From contig BLAL01000080.1 in assembly GCA_015698045.1 (NCBI GenBank), positions 498,501-562,500 on the forward strand: 64,000 nt of DNA. The letters are read 5' to 3'. Positions within the stretch are counted from its first letter, which is position 1. Every line of letters begins with the position of its first letter. A program made the position numbers and the translations under genes. This DNA comes from Rhizophagus clarus. Taxonomy: Eukaryota; Glomeromycota; Glomeromycetes; Glomerales; Glomeraceae. Shown here in pieces: positions 25,718 through 38,394 of the stretch. Under the pieces are notes generated by a model. That model ran no database searches, was not told the origin of the DNA, and worked only from the letters and a program-made list of their open reading frames with translations.

Positions 25718-25985
25718 TATGGTTTATCACCTCTTAGATCATTTTTCATGAGAATAATTTAATTTTGATATTTATATTTTTAATTACTTACATAAGAGTA
25801 TAATTACGTGAACTATTTGTTCGTACCTGCTTTCCTAATTACACTGAAATTATAATTATTTAATTTTTATATTATATTTTATTGTTAATTTTGGAATTCA
25901 TTATATATTGAGATTCACGTTTAGCTCTATCATGTGATCATCGGTCGGCGAAGTGACGTATTCAACTCCGGATGATCATCGCGAA
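25718..25985. repeat. Direct repeat, copy 2
   Basis: This is the second, shorter copy of the block at 24981-25326, in the same orientation. Internal deletions shorten its middle. The copies are separated by about 400 bp that include a long A-run near 25500. It lies downstream of the 3' end of the channel gene. Confidence 0.45.
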
Positions 25986-26298
25986 TATGTCACGTATTTA
26001 CAATAATTATATATATGTTGGGCTACCTTCTAAAAGGTAACTAGGAACTGTAAAGAATTAAATAAGGATAAAGTGGTCTGTAAAGAATTAAATATTAGAT
26101 AAAGTATTCAAATCATTTTTTAATCCTCAATCGTAATAAACATTCTATAGACATGGAATCATAGTATATAAAATTATTAAATAATAAAATGAGCCATAAA
26201 ACCTATAATAAATTAATAAATTTACGAAGATAATAAATGTACAAAGATAATAAAATTTACAAAGATGATTTTTTTTTTCTTTTTACACATTTCTATTC

Positions 26299-29200
26299 TC
26301 AACCCTTTAAATCAGTTTTTAATTTCTCTAATTTAAGTTGAAATTTTTCAAATTCATTATCCCACAATTTATTAACATCATTAATTCCACCAATTGAATT
26401 TTTATCCTTAAACCTTCTTATCAAATATTCTATATTATTACTAAAATCATTATTTACACTCTTAAAATTTTCAATACTCATTTTAATATTATCATCATCA
26501 TAATTATGATAATCCCAAATTGAAAATCTATCAAAATCTTTTTCTTTAAAAATAAATTTTGCAAATGTGGATTTCTTTTCAAAATCTTTACAAATAGCAC
26601 TCTTATTATCATCTTTTCTTATATTACACCAATCTTCATAATTTTGAGGTCGACCAAGATAATAAATATATTTCGGTTCAGGCTCTGGTTTCCAAAGATG
26701 AAGTGGATATAATGCTTCATAATTCGCTATATGATTTGCCTGATATTTTAATAAAATTTGTCTACTTTTATCTGTTACTTCTTGATATACTCCACTAAAA
26801 AAGATAAGCAGCAATTAAGTAAATGAGAATAACAAATGAATTTATGATCCCAAAATTAAAAACTTACCTCATAAAAGCGATCAACATATTTTGTAAAATA
26901 ATTACAAGAAATATACTACCAATACAAGTATATAAATCAACAGCCCAAAAATCAAACTCATCTTTTTGAACCCATTCATCACTAGTCCAAAAATATGTGG
27001 CCATTATTGCTCTAGAAAAAGATGTAAATGGATTATCACTGGATTTAGGATCAAAATCAGCTTTAAGTTTAACATCAAGTGTTTCATTTGTTAAAGAATT
27101 TGTAGCAACTCCACTATACGTAGAATCATTGGTCTTAATATTTACAGGATTTCTGAGCAACACAAACCTACATAAATAAAACAAAGAAAACTTAAATACA
27201 GTATATTGAAAAAAAGTGAATGAATTAGTCTCCATACATACATTGTGTGCGCAAACGCTAATATCACAACCGACATAAACAAAATGAATGGAAATATGGT
27301 TTTGATGATGATATTGACATAATAAATATAAATACCAACATCTGTCAAGAAAAAAAAAATGCTAATTAATCATATGTCAATTACATTAAAAAAAATTAAA
27401 AAATAAAATCTTATATTTTACATGGTATTAAACGGAAGTAAAATATCTAAATTTTTAAATTGGTTAATTAATTTTATATAAGGATTTAAATAATAACTGA
27501 ATTTAAGAGCTAAAATTACCAATTCAATCCAGACCAAGAAGACTGAGAATGATATCCACACATTTAATCCAGTATCAATTTCCTTAGCACTCGCAAAACC
27601 ATCAGAAACTTGAAAATCTTTAAGCATTATTGACATTATTGTTACAGCAAATGTAATTGAAATTATATCTAAAAAATTAAATATATCATTGAGATATCTT
27701 TTATATCCATGATAAAGAAACTGTGATACTTCAGTAGCGAATAGATAAATTGCCAAATAATAGAATATAATAATAAGTATAAATAAAAAAGTTTGATTAA
27801 TGATAATGCTATGATCTAAATATGACCAACTAACTAACGCAAAACAAGTGGCAAAAACAAAAAACCGAAGAAACAAGAAATAGTAGAAATTTCTTGATTT
27901 TTGCCAACGAAAATTAATGACCGCTTCAATCGCTGGATTGTCATAAATAACATCATTCCCATATAGTACCATCCTAGAAAAAGGGCTTAATTTATTCTCA
28001 TCATTTCGACAAATTTTATACCATCGTGGTATGAACAGAAATAAAATAATGTTAAATATTATATTATAGAAGTTATACTCCTCTTTTTCATCTATAATTT
28101 CATTTATAGTAAAACATGGAAGAGGAACTACTCGCAAAGCTACTGGTTTAACAAACTCAAATTCTTGATTTTTACATTTATTAGACCTTAGTTTATCTAT
28201 TCCAAATGCTCTGAATTTGGTATGATCATGACTTGTTAAGTGTTCTGTTGGAATAATTTCAACAGATTCTTGAGTTTGTCCTACAAAGCATTCCTTAAAA
28301 AATAACTTTTCTGTGTAATCGTCTATGTTACATGTAAGAAATTATTTTAGAAATTTTACAAACTATCTCTGAATGAAATAAATTTAGAGTTAAAAAAAAA
28401 AACAAACCATAGTTATATTTAAATAATAAAGGAATTGCTTTAGAAACAGTACACATCCAACCCGCACAATCTGTTGCGTTCCTAGAATAATATTCCAAAA
28501 GATAAGCAACAATGGCCGTGTCCTTAGCTTCCCGACCTATAATAAAAAAATTGTGGCAAATATTGTCGTGTCATAATTATAATAAATGTAGAAATCTACC
28601 TTTACAATGATAAATTGCCAATTCCATGTTATTTTCTGGCTTGGCTACATTATTATCTTTTATTAGCCTTTTGTCAAAGTCAAGGTCATCATCTCTTAAA
28701 AACTTTTTGCTTGGCCATGGTTTATTACTCGGTATATGTCTGAGTTCATTATGAACAATTTTATTCCCAATGGCTTCTTCATTTCCAAACAATACATATT
28801 TTATTAAATCATCACAGTCACTAAGTATTAAACTTTTCATAATGTCGTGTCGAACATCCAACAATTTAAAATTTTGTGGCTCGTGTTTAACAAATTTCCA
28901 GACTATAAGTTTGATGTAGGTAATCAACTCTTCATACTTTTTCAAAAAGAAATATTAATGAACTGCCTAAAAATGTTAAAAATAAATAAAGTTTAATCAA
29001 AACCTTTTAAATAACCTACATTGCGTGATCTGGTATAGCTATCTACAAGACCTTGCTTTTTACAACGTTTGTTAAGATGTTCTAATGCCTTGCAAGCATG
29101 TTTTACTGCACGAAATTTTCCAATAATGTGTTTTCGTTCAATTATGTTTTCTAGTATTTTCACCTTTGAATTATTATCGTTATTCACTTTATTTATTACC

Positions 29201-31538
29201 TCTCGTCTTTGATTTTCTTTCTCATTTTCATCTATATCTTTTTCATTAATCTTTTTTAAATCTTCTTCTATTTTATCTATTTCATTATCTTCTTCCAGTT
29301 TTTCCTTATTTTTTCTTTCATACCAATAGACCTTTAAATAAAAATCCGTTAATTTGTCATGTACATCATCATTCAGTCCACGTTCAAGCCTCTCAACTCG
29401 TAGTTTTGTTTTTTCACCTGCTTGATATAATGGAGTACGACTAGTCCATATATATTCAAGAAATGGTTCTCCTTTGTTAGGAAGATTATCTTTGTTTTTA
29501 CTATCTTTGATTTGATGCCAAATTTGAATGGTGGACCTTCCAACGATAACTTGTAATATTTCCTTTTTAGTTCCTTTTTTACAATGGTAAAGAGTAAAAG
29601 TTTTTCTTTCAAATTTTTCTTTTACCCATGGTTCTATGTTATTAACATTAATTATTGGCTCGAGGTCAGGAAAGTTGTCAATTGGAGCAAGATATTTCTT
29701 TTCTTTCTCTTTGATCTTTTCCCCTTTTAGTTTTAGCTCAACTTTTTTAAGGACTGACGAAACATTTCCACAATGATCTATCTGTAAAATATTTCCCGAG
29801 GTTTTAGTTAAACGAGCGTCGAAATTCTTTATATTATCAATTGAAAAATTGTCAATTTTTATTGATTCAACTTTATCTGTTTTATATAAATCCCAAATTA
29901 AAAACTTCAGTTCTTTTTTGTCTTCTTCCTGATCTTTTTCACTTCCCGGTTCTTTACCTATAATAAGTAATTTTTCATCACTATCTATAAATTCTAAAAA
30001 AAGTATTCTTTCTATCTCATTAAATATTTTTAATGCGATTTGTAAACCGTTTTCCATATGATATAAACTACAAAATAATGTGAAATTAACGATGTGTAAT
30101 GAAACTTTACTACGTTATTTAAAAATCATAAAAAATTATCAAAATAACAATTACTTGACAATATTAGTTCCTCGAGTAAAACAAAGTTGCGACCTATTAA
30201 TTGTAAAAATATTACGGTTCACAAAATTATATAATTCATCCTCCTTTACGGACCTTTTCGCAGTAGTTTCTAATCCCATTTCTGCAAGATTATAAACTAA
30301 AAAATAGATACAAAAATCATTAATATATTTTAACATTAATTTATGTCGTTACAGTATGTTTACCTTCAAGTATTTGAAAACCTTTTTTGTATCGTGTAAC
30401 CAAAAAATATTTATCGGAGATACATGAGAGAAGTATTTTCATGCAACCATTGTTTGTATCTGTATACCAATTATTTAATTTGCGTTTTATAATTTGTGGA
30501 TATTCAAATTTTTCACCCAATTTAAAAGTATCATAATTATTGCTAAATTCAAAATTATGTATTCCACGAAAATTCAATATTATAAATCTTCTTAGTTTAA
30601 TATCGTGTGATTTATTTTTATTGTCTTCACTTGAATCTTCTATAAATTTACATATTCCTGAAATGTTGTTATAATAACAACGACGAGTCACATCGTTAAG
30701 AACATAAATTCCATTCATTCCTTCGTCTACTATACTTTTATTTAGTTCAATACGATAGATAGCGATTCCTTTTTTACTTTCATCATCTCGTTCAGGTGTT
30801 TCATCACTTTTAGATTCCAGTGATACATCGATTGATGCATCTTTATCTTCATATACGCTAGGTTGAGGCGAATATTTAAATTTCGATTTATCATTATCTT
30901 TTATATTCTCATCTGTTCCTTTCATCATATCCTCATTAATGTTTATGCAAGATATGGCGATAAGAATAAAATACCTGTTATCATTCTTGTACATGTTTAA
31001 GATATCAAAAGACCACCTAAATTTATCATTCTCTTTATTTTCTTTCGAATCACTATTCTTGTTTCTTGTTGTCTTTCTATCATTGTCTGATGGGCTAACG
31101 TCGTTATCAACAAATGGACGAGGCTTGTAATTTATATCGTAAAGATAATCAACAGTAAGGTCATCCTTTATTTTAAAATAAGCTATTGCTTTATCGATCT
31201 CGATGGATCCTTCATCTTCATTTTTATTGCTGTAATTAACCTTTTTTTCCTTATCGAATATAAATCGACGATAATCGGTGTTTTGTAATATTTTGATCCG
31301 AAGGTTTGCTATTTATTTATTTTTTTAAAAAAAGTCAAAAATTTAAGTTAAGATCTTATAATAATTTTATTAATACCGAAATTTATTTACCCGTATCGAA
31401 TGTAACAGCAAATTTCCCATCTTGACTGATTTTAATCCGATAATTTTCCTTCTTCTTAGTGCAATCATCATTTACATAATCTTCTTTTTCACCCGTAATT
31501 TCAATCCGATGATCTTTAAACTCATAATAGTCACTCAT
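26299..31538 (-). CDS. Propeller-like N-terminus fused to six-helix TRP-like ion channel, 11 exons, intact
   Basis: Read leftward, the exons are 31391-31538, 30364-31308, 30155-30296, 29020-30067, 28600-28936, 28408-28536, 27520-28322, 27422-27446 (25 bp), 27242-27341, 26868-27167 and 26299-26794. Every junction is GT-AG and the total is an open 1,490 aa. The N-terminal half has repeated strand patterns such as KISQDGKFAVTFDTG, RWSFDIL...ILIAISCI and LKFLIWDLY, resembling WD40-type propeller blades. The C-terminal part has S1 (FLFLRFFVFATCFALV), S2, S3 (FNFLDIISITFAV), S4 (FLVWIELIFYFRLI), S5 (FPFILFMSVVILAFAH), a pore loop (NPFTSFSRAIMATYFW) and S6 (IGSIFLVIILQNMLIAFM). It is a likely cation channel in a membrane, with a cytosolic sensor. 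The long open exons hide the 25-base exon, which completes S4. Confidence 0.8.
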
Positions 31539-31639
31539 GTTTTTGATAAATAGTGTTTTATTTGATAATTCGAGAAAAGACGAGAGAAATAAAATCCGGG
31601 AAAGAGCTCTATTTATTTTTTTTTTTAAAAAAAAATTAT

Positions 31640-33240
31640 TTGATCAGCAGTAATGGCAAAATTGGAAAAGATCTACTGTACATGAAAATTTTTATTGTAA
31701 TAAATAAATTAGTAAATTAATTACTTTGAGCAGGTATGTTTAACCAAATAATGACAATAATGAAGAACTAATGTACAATTTGTGCGAAACTTAATTTTCC
31801 TTTCCTCCCAATCATAATTTTTGATAAATATTAAAGTTCAAACTTAATTTATTATTAATGAATAAAATTTGGAATTTGTATACTTTGAGGCTGAAAACCT
31901 TTATTTACACGGACAATTTTGGTATGGCTTTTTGTAACCATTGATGCATAAATAAATTCCCGAACGCCGTTTACAATAATAGACGTTATTTATAATGAAA
32001 ATTCTATTATACAAAAAAAAATTATCCGGATTTATTTATCCGATTGAATCCGCCGATCACTTCTGCCGCAGTTACAATCATTGTTCAATAGAACAAAATA
32101 AACTGAGTTCAATTAATCCCAAAACATAATTAATTTTTATGTTCATTCATTGTAATTCCTTTTAACCAATTATGCTCATGCATGTTAAGGTAAATCACCA
32201 AAATAATTACATCATACCCAGTTTACGGACATATGGTCACATGATAAATTAAAAACCACTAAAATTACGCCACCTGACTAATAAATTAATTATAAAATTC
32301 CTTGAAATCTTGCCCTTACACTGCCAGTGATGATTATCACATAATAGGTAAAAATTATGACTTTAACCAGAATTAATTTATTTATTTTTTATTTTTTTTT
32401 AAGAAAAAAGTATACAAAAAAAGATTATAAAATTAATAAAATGAGCTAAAAAACTTATTCAAAGAAACATTCATTAAATTTAAAAATGCTTATTCGGTAA
32501 GCTAATAATACACTTATATACTGATAGATGTAAACATTAATAGTTGTAAAATAATACTGTACATGATATGTGATTAGTTTAACCTTGTATTTTTGAAATA
32601 ATGAACTGGTTCTTGCGTAATGACATCTGTTTTGTATGAACTCATTATTACATTAGCTTTGTCAAAAAAGAATTATTCTAAATTTTCTTTATTTTCCCAT
32701 TCTAATTTGTCTTTGATAAATTGAAAAATCTTTTAAAATTAGAAAAAGAAACAAGCGGTCCCTCGAGTGAAACTTGTGATCGCTGGAATAACCATGTGAT
32801 GAGTGTGGCATAGTAACTGATATTTATCACGTGACACATGATAAAATGCAACTTCATGACATGATAATGAATTTAATGTTAGGAGGATGGTTACACATTT
32901 TTATCGTTGAACTCTTTCCAGAGTCCAAAATTTTTGAAGAAAGTTTCATGGCCTTCTTTCACTTTTCCTATTATGTTACACCATAAAAAGTGCCTACCAA
33001 TGAGGAAAGAGTTCGACAACAATATTTGCGCCTCCTGACGTCAAAGGGCAAATGTTGGTACATAAATATTTTCACCTCTTTTAACGTTCATTATCACCTT
33101 TTTCTTAAATATTATTTTTCACCTTATATAAATAACGTTACTTTACCACCTATCATATCAACTTGGAGTTGATAAAAATAATTTCTTTTTCTTTTTTCAC
33201 TTTTTTCACTTTAAAAAAATTTTTCTCTTTTTTTCTCTAC
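31640..33240. other. Upstream region of the channel gene; no gene seen
   Basis: Three blocks here recur upstream of the channel-gene fragment near 46970-47200: GAACTAATGTACAATTTGTGCG, ATACTTTGAGGCTGAAA, and TTGATGCATAAATAAAT followed by CCGAACGCCGTT. They may be promoter elements carried along in duplications. From about 32000 to 33240 the DNA is A/T-rich with no supported feature. Confidence 0.4.
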
Positions 33241-33244
33241 CACT

Positions 33245-34232
33245 ATGTCACTTTCAAAAATTTCCTCTTTCCCTATCGACAAGGAATTTCCTGTCTCTGT
33301 CAGGATTACTCACTTTCACATGACCAAACCAGACATTAGAGGTGCCAATAGTATATACGAATTATACAGAAACTGAAGTTTCTTTTTGAGTTAGATCGTG
33401 TTGATCCCCTCACCAATCGTCTTACTTTATCATTACACACTAATGACAAACATGTGTTGCCTATCTATATTCCTTTTAATTCAAGTTCACGCCTTTCTAA
33501 TATGAAATTTCGTATTTCACTTTTACTCACACGTTTTTTTCAAATACAAAAAGTGATTCCATCTCGTATACAAAAAAAATATTTTACCTTTATTAGAAAC
33601 AAACTTTATGATGGACTCACCTTTATTGACAAATGGCGTTCCTTAAAGAACCAATAAAACCATTATACCCAAACTTTTTTTGTTTCACATACAAAAAGTA
33701 TCGTTTTCACTTTGGAATTTATATTCCTTGTTCTTATTTCTTACCTAACTCTAATACCCCCTGTCATATCCCCATACCATATGTTATGTCTTATAAGAAT
33801 GGCTTGTTATGACAGGGATGTTGTCATCATCAAAAATTTATTTCTAAATATACTTCTAATTCAGATATTCAACCCAAGACACCTGATTTTCAACGTTTAG
33901 ATGCTATTCGCAACACACATTTTCGTTTTACCACACATTTTCAAGCAAAAGTTATCAACCGTCAAATTGGCATAGAATACAACACTTATATCTCTGTCAA
34001 CAATGTTAAGAAAACCAACATGACTAGCAAATATCATCATTTCACTTACATTAAACATTATACCTCATGGAAGCTCATACCGCCAGAATCTGGTGCTTAC
34101 CACCCAGCAACCCTTAACCGTCAAGAAAAATGTAAAGATCATCTTTATTGTCATGTTATTTCTATCAATTTCGAGTTACAATGGTCTGAAATAATTTCAG
34201 AATTTAAAAATAGTTTCAGATGGCACCATTAA
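33245..34232 (+). pseudogene. Broken coding relic of unrecognised family
   Basis: A stretch of nearly 1 kb is less A/T-rich than its flanks and coding-like throughout on the plus strand, with pieces such as MSLSKISSFPIDKEFPV near its start and TSWKLIPPESGAYHPATL near its end. It is interrupted by about three breaks and no longer encodes one protein. The family is not recognised, so a mobile-element origin is possible. It looks old enough to be dead but not heavily diverged. Confidence 0.4.
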
Positions 34233-34732
34233 TTATTACCCAATATTAATACACCTAAAAGGATGTTTTAATTCTATAATTGACATGAAAAGAAATGTGA
34301 TCAGTAAAATCTTAACATAAGGAAGGAACATAACTGATTCCTCCTCCAGAATCAGCAGACCTTAATCAAAGAATTTCACAATAAACATGCACATGCAAAG
34401 ATAGGAGTATAGTGTATATTTCACAAGGGCACTCCCTTAGGTTTGACATGCTCTTCTTCCCCATAAGGCCGTAGCAGTAATAGGGCGTAGCATATTTACG
34501 TCAGCATTCAAATACTAACCTTTAGAAACACTAGCACATTTTGGATTATCTTGATTTCTTTCACTGATGCACTTTGTTTATCACTAAATGTTAATTCTGA
34601 TTATCAATGCCAAAAAGGACTCGAGTCTTTGCCAGTACTCTAGGTATTTAGGTTTACGTGAAATGACTGATAATATGATAATAAAAATAATATTAGTCTA
34701 TCATTAGTAAGGACAAGAGCTCATATTGATGG

Positions 34733-34999
34733 TTAGTTATACCTGAAATAATCCAAAAAAAAGGATGAAATGGATCGTGTATTTTTGGCAGGTAGGGTAT
34801 CAGTGCGAATGGTTTCAGCTGGTGCAAAATTATTTGTCATTTGATTTGCGCGAAAATGACTTTTCATCTTACTAGCCATCCAAAGATTCAAGTCCTTATA
34901 GTTAATAGGATGAATAAGAAACTTTAGATGATCAATATTATCAATAGTGTTATTATCATAAATGTCAACCATAAAAATATTAATCTTTCCTAGAAACAA
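34733..34999 (-). CDS. Hypothetical 88-aa open frame, possibly a relic
   Basis: The peptide (MFLGKINIFMVDIYDN...LNLWMASKMKSHFRANQMTN) has a balanced composition unlike the low-complexity shadow frames nearby. It has no recognisable domain, no splice context and no paralogue in the window. It may be an exon of a dead gene. Confidence is low. Confidence 0.25.
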   Translation of the reverse strand: MFLGKINIFMVDIYDNNTIDNIDHLKFLIHPINYKDLNLWMASKMKSHFRANQMTNNFAPAETIRTDTLPAKNTRSISSFFLDYFRYN

Positions 35000-35663
35000 A
35001 AATCTAATAACACTTTTATTTCTAGGAGTAAAAAGTTAAATTGAATATACAAATGAGTTAAATGGATTAGAGAAATAAGTTTTGAAAAAATTTTAGAAAG
35101 TTTGGAGGTATATATATTTCTTTTGAATCCATAACTAGTAATTTGCACATGAATTTTTCGGTCATATAAAAAATGTGGCTTTTTACAGACTTTATACTAA
35201 TGTACAGATACTGTTTTATTGAAATATTTTCAAATGTCATTACATAAGTTTCTGCATTAGTAATATATACTTTTTTGGGAATTTGAAAAATTTTCATTAA
35301 GTGGTACTGATATTAAAATTACATCAGTTTCTTTTTTTTGTATTAGTAACGGACTAACGGACTTCTAATGCACAATATACTTTGTTAATCTTATTGATCA
35401 GAAACATTTAAAATACGTCGGTATATTAAAATTTTACTATCATCAAGTTTTTTAAAAAAGCATATCTGAGACCAAAAAAAAAATATTTACATCATAGTAT
35501 TAAATCTCTTATCTATTCAATCAGCACAAATTATACCGTTGTACTTGCGGTCATATTTGCTGCTATTCTATTTTCCGCGCATATAATACATTTGTATGTT
35601 GACCACGCGTGTATAGAGTCATTTAAATTTGAAAATTAATTTTCTTTGTTATTTTTAATAGTT

Positions 35664-35772
35664 TGTTATAATAAAATAAATAAATTTAATAGTTTCTTTA
35701 AAATTTAAAATACGTAATATATGTTATAATAAAATAAATAAATTTAATAGTTTCTTTAAAATTTAAAATACG
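35664..35772. repeat. Two tandem copies of a 58-bp A/T-rich unit
   Basis: The unit (GTTATAATAAAATAAATAAA ... AAAATTTAAAATACG) occurs at about 35664-35714 and 35715-35772. A third copy is at 37274-37328, on the far side of the Helitron, so the Helitron entered this tandem repeat. Confidence 0.75.
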
Positions 35773-35774
35773 AA

Positions 35775-37273
35775 TCCATACATAAACTAAAAAAATTCCT
35801 GTGTAACTGTAAGCATATATTTATACAGGTTAATCTAAATTTTTGAATTGCGCAACGGGTAATTTGATCTATTCCATTTTTTAGTCGGATTTTGAATTGC
35901 GCAGCACAGCGGCTGATATAGTATATGTATATGGATTTGATCGGCAGATTCTAATTATAATTAGATCGGATAATTTGATCGGTCATGATTACTAATGTAT
36001 AAAAAAATTTCCCGTTAGCCAATGTTTCCTAATACTAATAAGAAATAGTTCATTAGTAATTATAACAATAGATCACTTAATGAAATTCTTTTAATATAAT
36101 AAAAAAATAAGTGTCGATCGGGAGACGTTTAGATTAGTCCGTATGAATTAATTTTGAATTGTGTGACTTGCGCCTGATCTAACCTGTTTTTGGTAGCTTA
36201 GTCGGAAGGTTCCATGTTTGCATGGACAATTTGATCGGACGATTTGATCAGCAGATTCCAGGTATAAAAAAAATGTTATCCCCGTTGGCAGATGTTTGCT
36301 ACGCAAACTACATTATCTTTAGTAATATAGCAGTAGATCACAATGAAATTCTTTTTTTTTTCTAATTACTTTTCGATATTTAGCATTTGACTAATACTAA
36401 TAAATATGATAAATAATGTCAACTCATTTTAGTAATCACGAGAAATTTTTTTTTTTTTTTGTAATAGATGGATTTTTTTTCAACGGTATAGCGGAGTTTT
36501 TTTTTTTTTTGACGGAAATCTTTAAGAATGAGATGAGGAGGAAAGAATGAGAAGGAAAGGGGAAGTGATGTATGTAGTAGAAGGGGAAGTGATGAATTAA
36601 ATAGCGAGAAGTGATGATCATAATAGAAGGGAAGAGAAGAATGAGATGGTAGGGGGAGTTAAGAACAAAATGAAGAGAGAGTTAGGAATGAAATGGGGGA
36701 ATGAGACGTAAGGGAGATTTAAGAATGAAAATGAATGAGAAGTCAGGGACGAAATGGAAGAGAGAGTAAAGAATGAAATGGAAGGGGGAAGTGAAGTATG
36801 AAGTAAAAGGATGAAGTGGAAGAAGGAGTGAAAATTGAAATGAAAGGGAGTGATGGATGAAGTAGAAAAGAAAGTAAAAACAAAGTGAAGAGAAAGCAAT
36901 AAATAAAGTGAAAGTGAGAGGAAGAATAAATGAAAGATAAGTAATGAAGAAAAAGGGATGAGAGAAGGTGATGAATAATGAAATATCAAAAAGTGATAAT
37001 CATAATAAATGGGAAGAGAATAAACAAAATAGAAGGAAATTAACAAAGTGCAAAATAAAACAAGGAGATGGAATAGAAATAAAATGAGAATAAAAACAAA
37101 ATAAAAAAATAAGGTTAGTAGTAGAATAAGGGGTAGAAAGCGAATGAAAATGAAAACCTAAGAACATACCTTCACAGCAAAACTGAAAGAACAAAGACGC
37201 AAACTTCTCAAAATTCAAATCCTCATTGGGTTCATCAATCCAACCCCGGTGCAAAGCAACGGGCTACTCCTAG
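35775..37273 (+). mobile_element. Non-autonomous Helitron, about 1.5 kb
   Basis: The 5' end is TC (35775-76, TCCATACATAAAC) preceded by A. The 3' end is CTAG (37270-37273) followed by T, as expected for insertion between A and T without target duplication. Seven bases before CTAG is a hairpin, CCCG-g-TGC/AAA/GCA-a-CGGG at 37245-37263. Removing the element rejoins the 58-bp tandem unit almost perfectly (one base differs), which supports both ends. There is no Rep/helicase gene. Inside, two diverged copies of a 200-250 bp block (TTTTGAATTGYG... GATCRGCAGATTC ... TAGATCAC...AATGAAATTCTTT) lie at about 35880-36095 and 36150-36360, followed by a purine-rich tract. Confidence 0.75.
36510..37180 (+). 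repeat. Polypurine tract of about 650 bp with degenerate GGAAGTGATGAA-like units
   Basis: The plus strand is almost wholly A and G, built from loose repeats of GAAATGGAAGGGGGAAGTGA and GAATGA type. The minus-strand open frames at 36436-37254, full of Ser/Phe/Leu, are by-products of this composition. Such tracts can form triplex or H-DNA. It sits directly upstream of the Helitron 3' hairpin. Confidence 0.8.
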
Positions 37274-37328
37274 TATATGTTATAATAAAATAAATAAATT
37301 TAATAGTTTCTTTAAAATTTAAAATACG
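37274..37328. repeat. Third copy of the 58-bp unit, right of the Helitron
   Basis: It matches the units at 35664-35772. Its first bases are cut off by the Helitron junction, which marks the insertion point. Confidence 0.75.
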
Positions 37329-37403
37329 TAATATAGATTTTTTCGTCAACACAAAACAAAAATTACATTATCCAAGGTATCCTGCAAAAAAAAACAATGA
37401 CAA

Positions 37404-37506
37404 CTACAACCTTTTCATGTTTCTCAATATATTCCTTAATCCTTAATCCTTCATCATCTGAGTCAGAATCCGAATCACTTAAATCAACTTTGCTACTTGC
37501 GGCCAT
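37404..37506 (-). CDS. Short N-terminal coding fragment, Ser/Asp-rich
   Basis: Leftward from the ATG at 37504-37506 the peptide reads MAASSKVDLSDSDSDSDD then EGLRIKEYIEKHEK. It looks like a real first exon with an acidic casein-kinase-type patch. A pyrimidine stretch ending in TTTGCAG and then GATACCTTGGATAAT|GTAATT follow, but no further exon could be traced before the Helitron region. It is probably a truncated gene. Confidence 0.3.
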
Positions 37507-37559
37507 TCAGTTTGTGACCTACAATCGTTTATAGCGACTACGACCTCTTCCGTCGACAA

Positions 37560-37800
37560 AAGTCCTGTCCACCATATCTTGTTTAGCTAGAAAAAATAAC
37601 ACGGCTATTTTTAGTGTTTTTGACATTTGGCACTATAGGTATAGGTTAGTTGGGCGTGTTTTTTTAACGAAAGGTGGGCCCGCCGCCTTATGGGATGTTT
37701 GTTGGGGTTAGTAACATACATGGTTTTTTTGTTATTGTACCTTTTGGGAATGATCTTTTACTTTGTATCGGTTACTTCCTTTCTAAATAAAATAAATAAA
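37560..37800 (+). mobile_element. Possible 3' end of a non-LTR retrotransposon
   Basis: A locally G/C-rich stretch (GGTGGGCCCGCCGCCTTATG) is followed by T-rich sequence and an AAATAAAATAAATAAAT tail at about 37783. The tail structure suggests a LINE-like 3' end, but no coding sequence precedes it. Only tail and composition support the call. Confidence 0.25.
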
Positions 37801-38394
37801 TGAATTTAATGTTAGAACATAAATGTCTAAAAATTCAAAAAAATTATTTAAATAATAAAAGAATTAAATTTTAATTTTAAAAATTCTAGCAACAATTCCC
37901 ATCAAATGTGAGATTTATTCGAAGTTATTCCATATTATTCTGGAAGGATCTATTATAACATGTATCACTATAGACTTTTTGAGATTTATCAAGTTACTTT
38001 ACCTTAATAATTAAATTTTCTAATCTTATAATTTAATAAGAAATTTAAGTCAGAAAAATTTTAAAGACATTTTATTTTGAAATATTAAAAGTATTATGTT
38101 AATTACTGATTTTATTATTTAAAAAATTCTCTTAGAACAAATGTGTCCTATCACTTTAGTTCTCGCTCATAAACACTGTAAAATACTGTATATGAATAAT
38201 TATAAGACTGTGCCATTAAAGAAAACGAGTCATTTGTTACGTTATTATCAAATTATATTTCTTATTTTGATTGACTTTTTTATTATGTTCATGTTTAATA
38301 AAGCATACTATGAATTCATATAAATAATTAAAATAATCAAATACAGTACAGTATATATAATAACAAATTAGAGAAATTGAAGAAAATCAAATTG

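Noticed and set aside
36436-37254. Minus-strand open frames rich in Ser/Phe/Leu
   Set aside because: They are produced by the polypurine tract on the plus strand and show no protein-like complexity.
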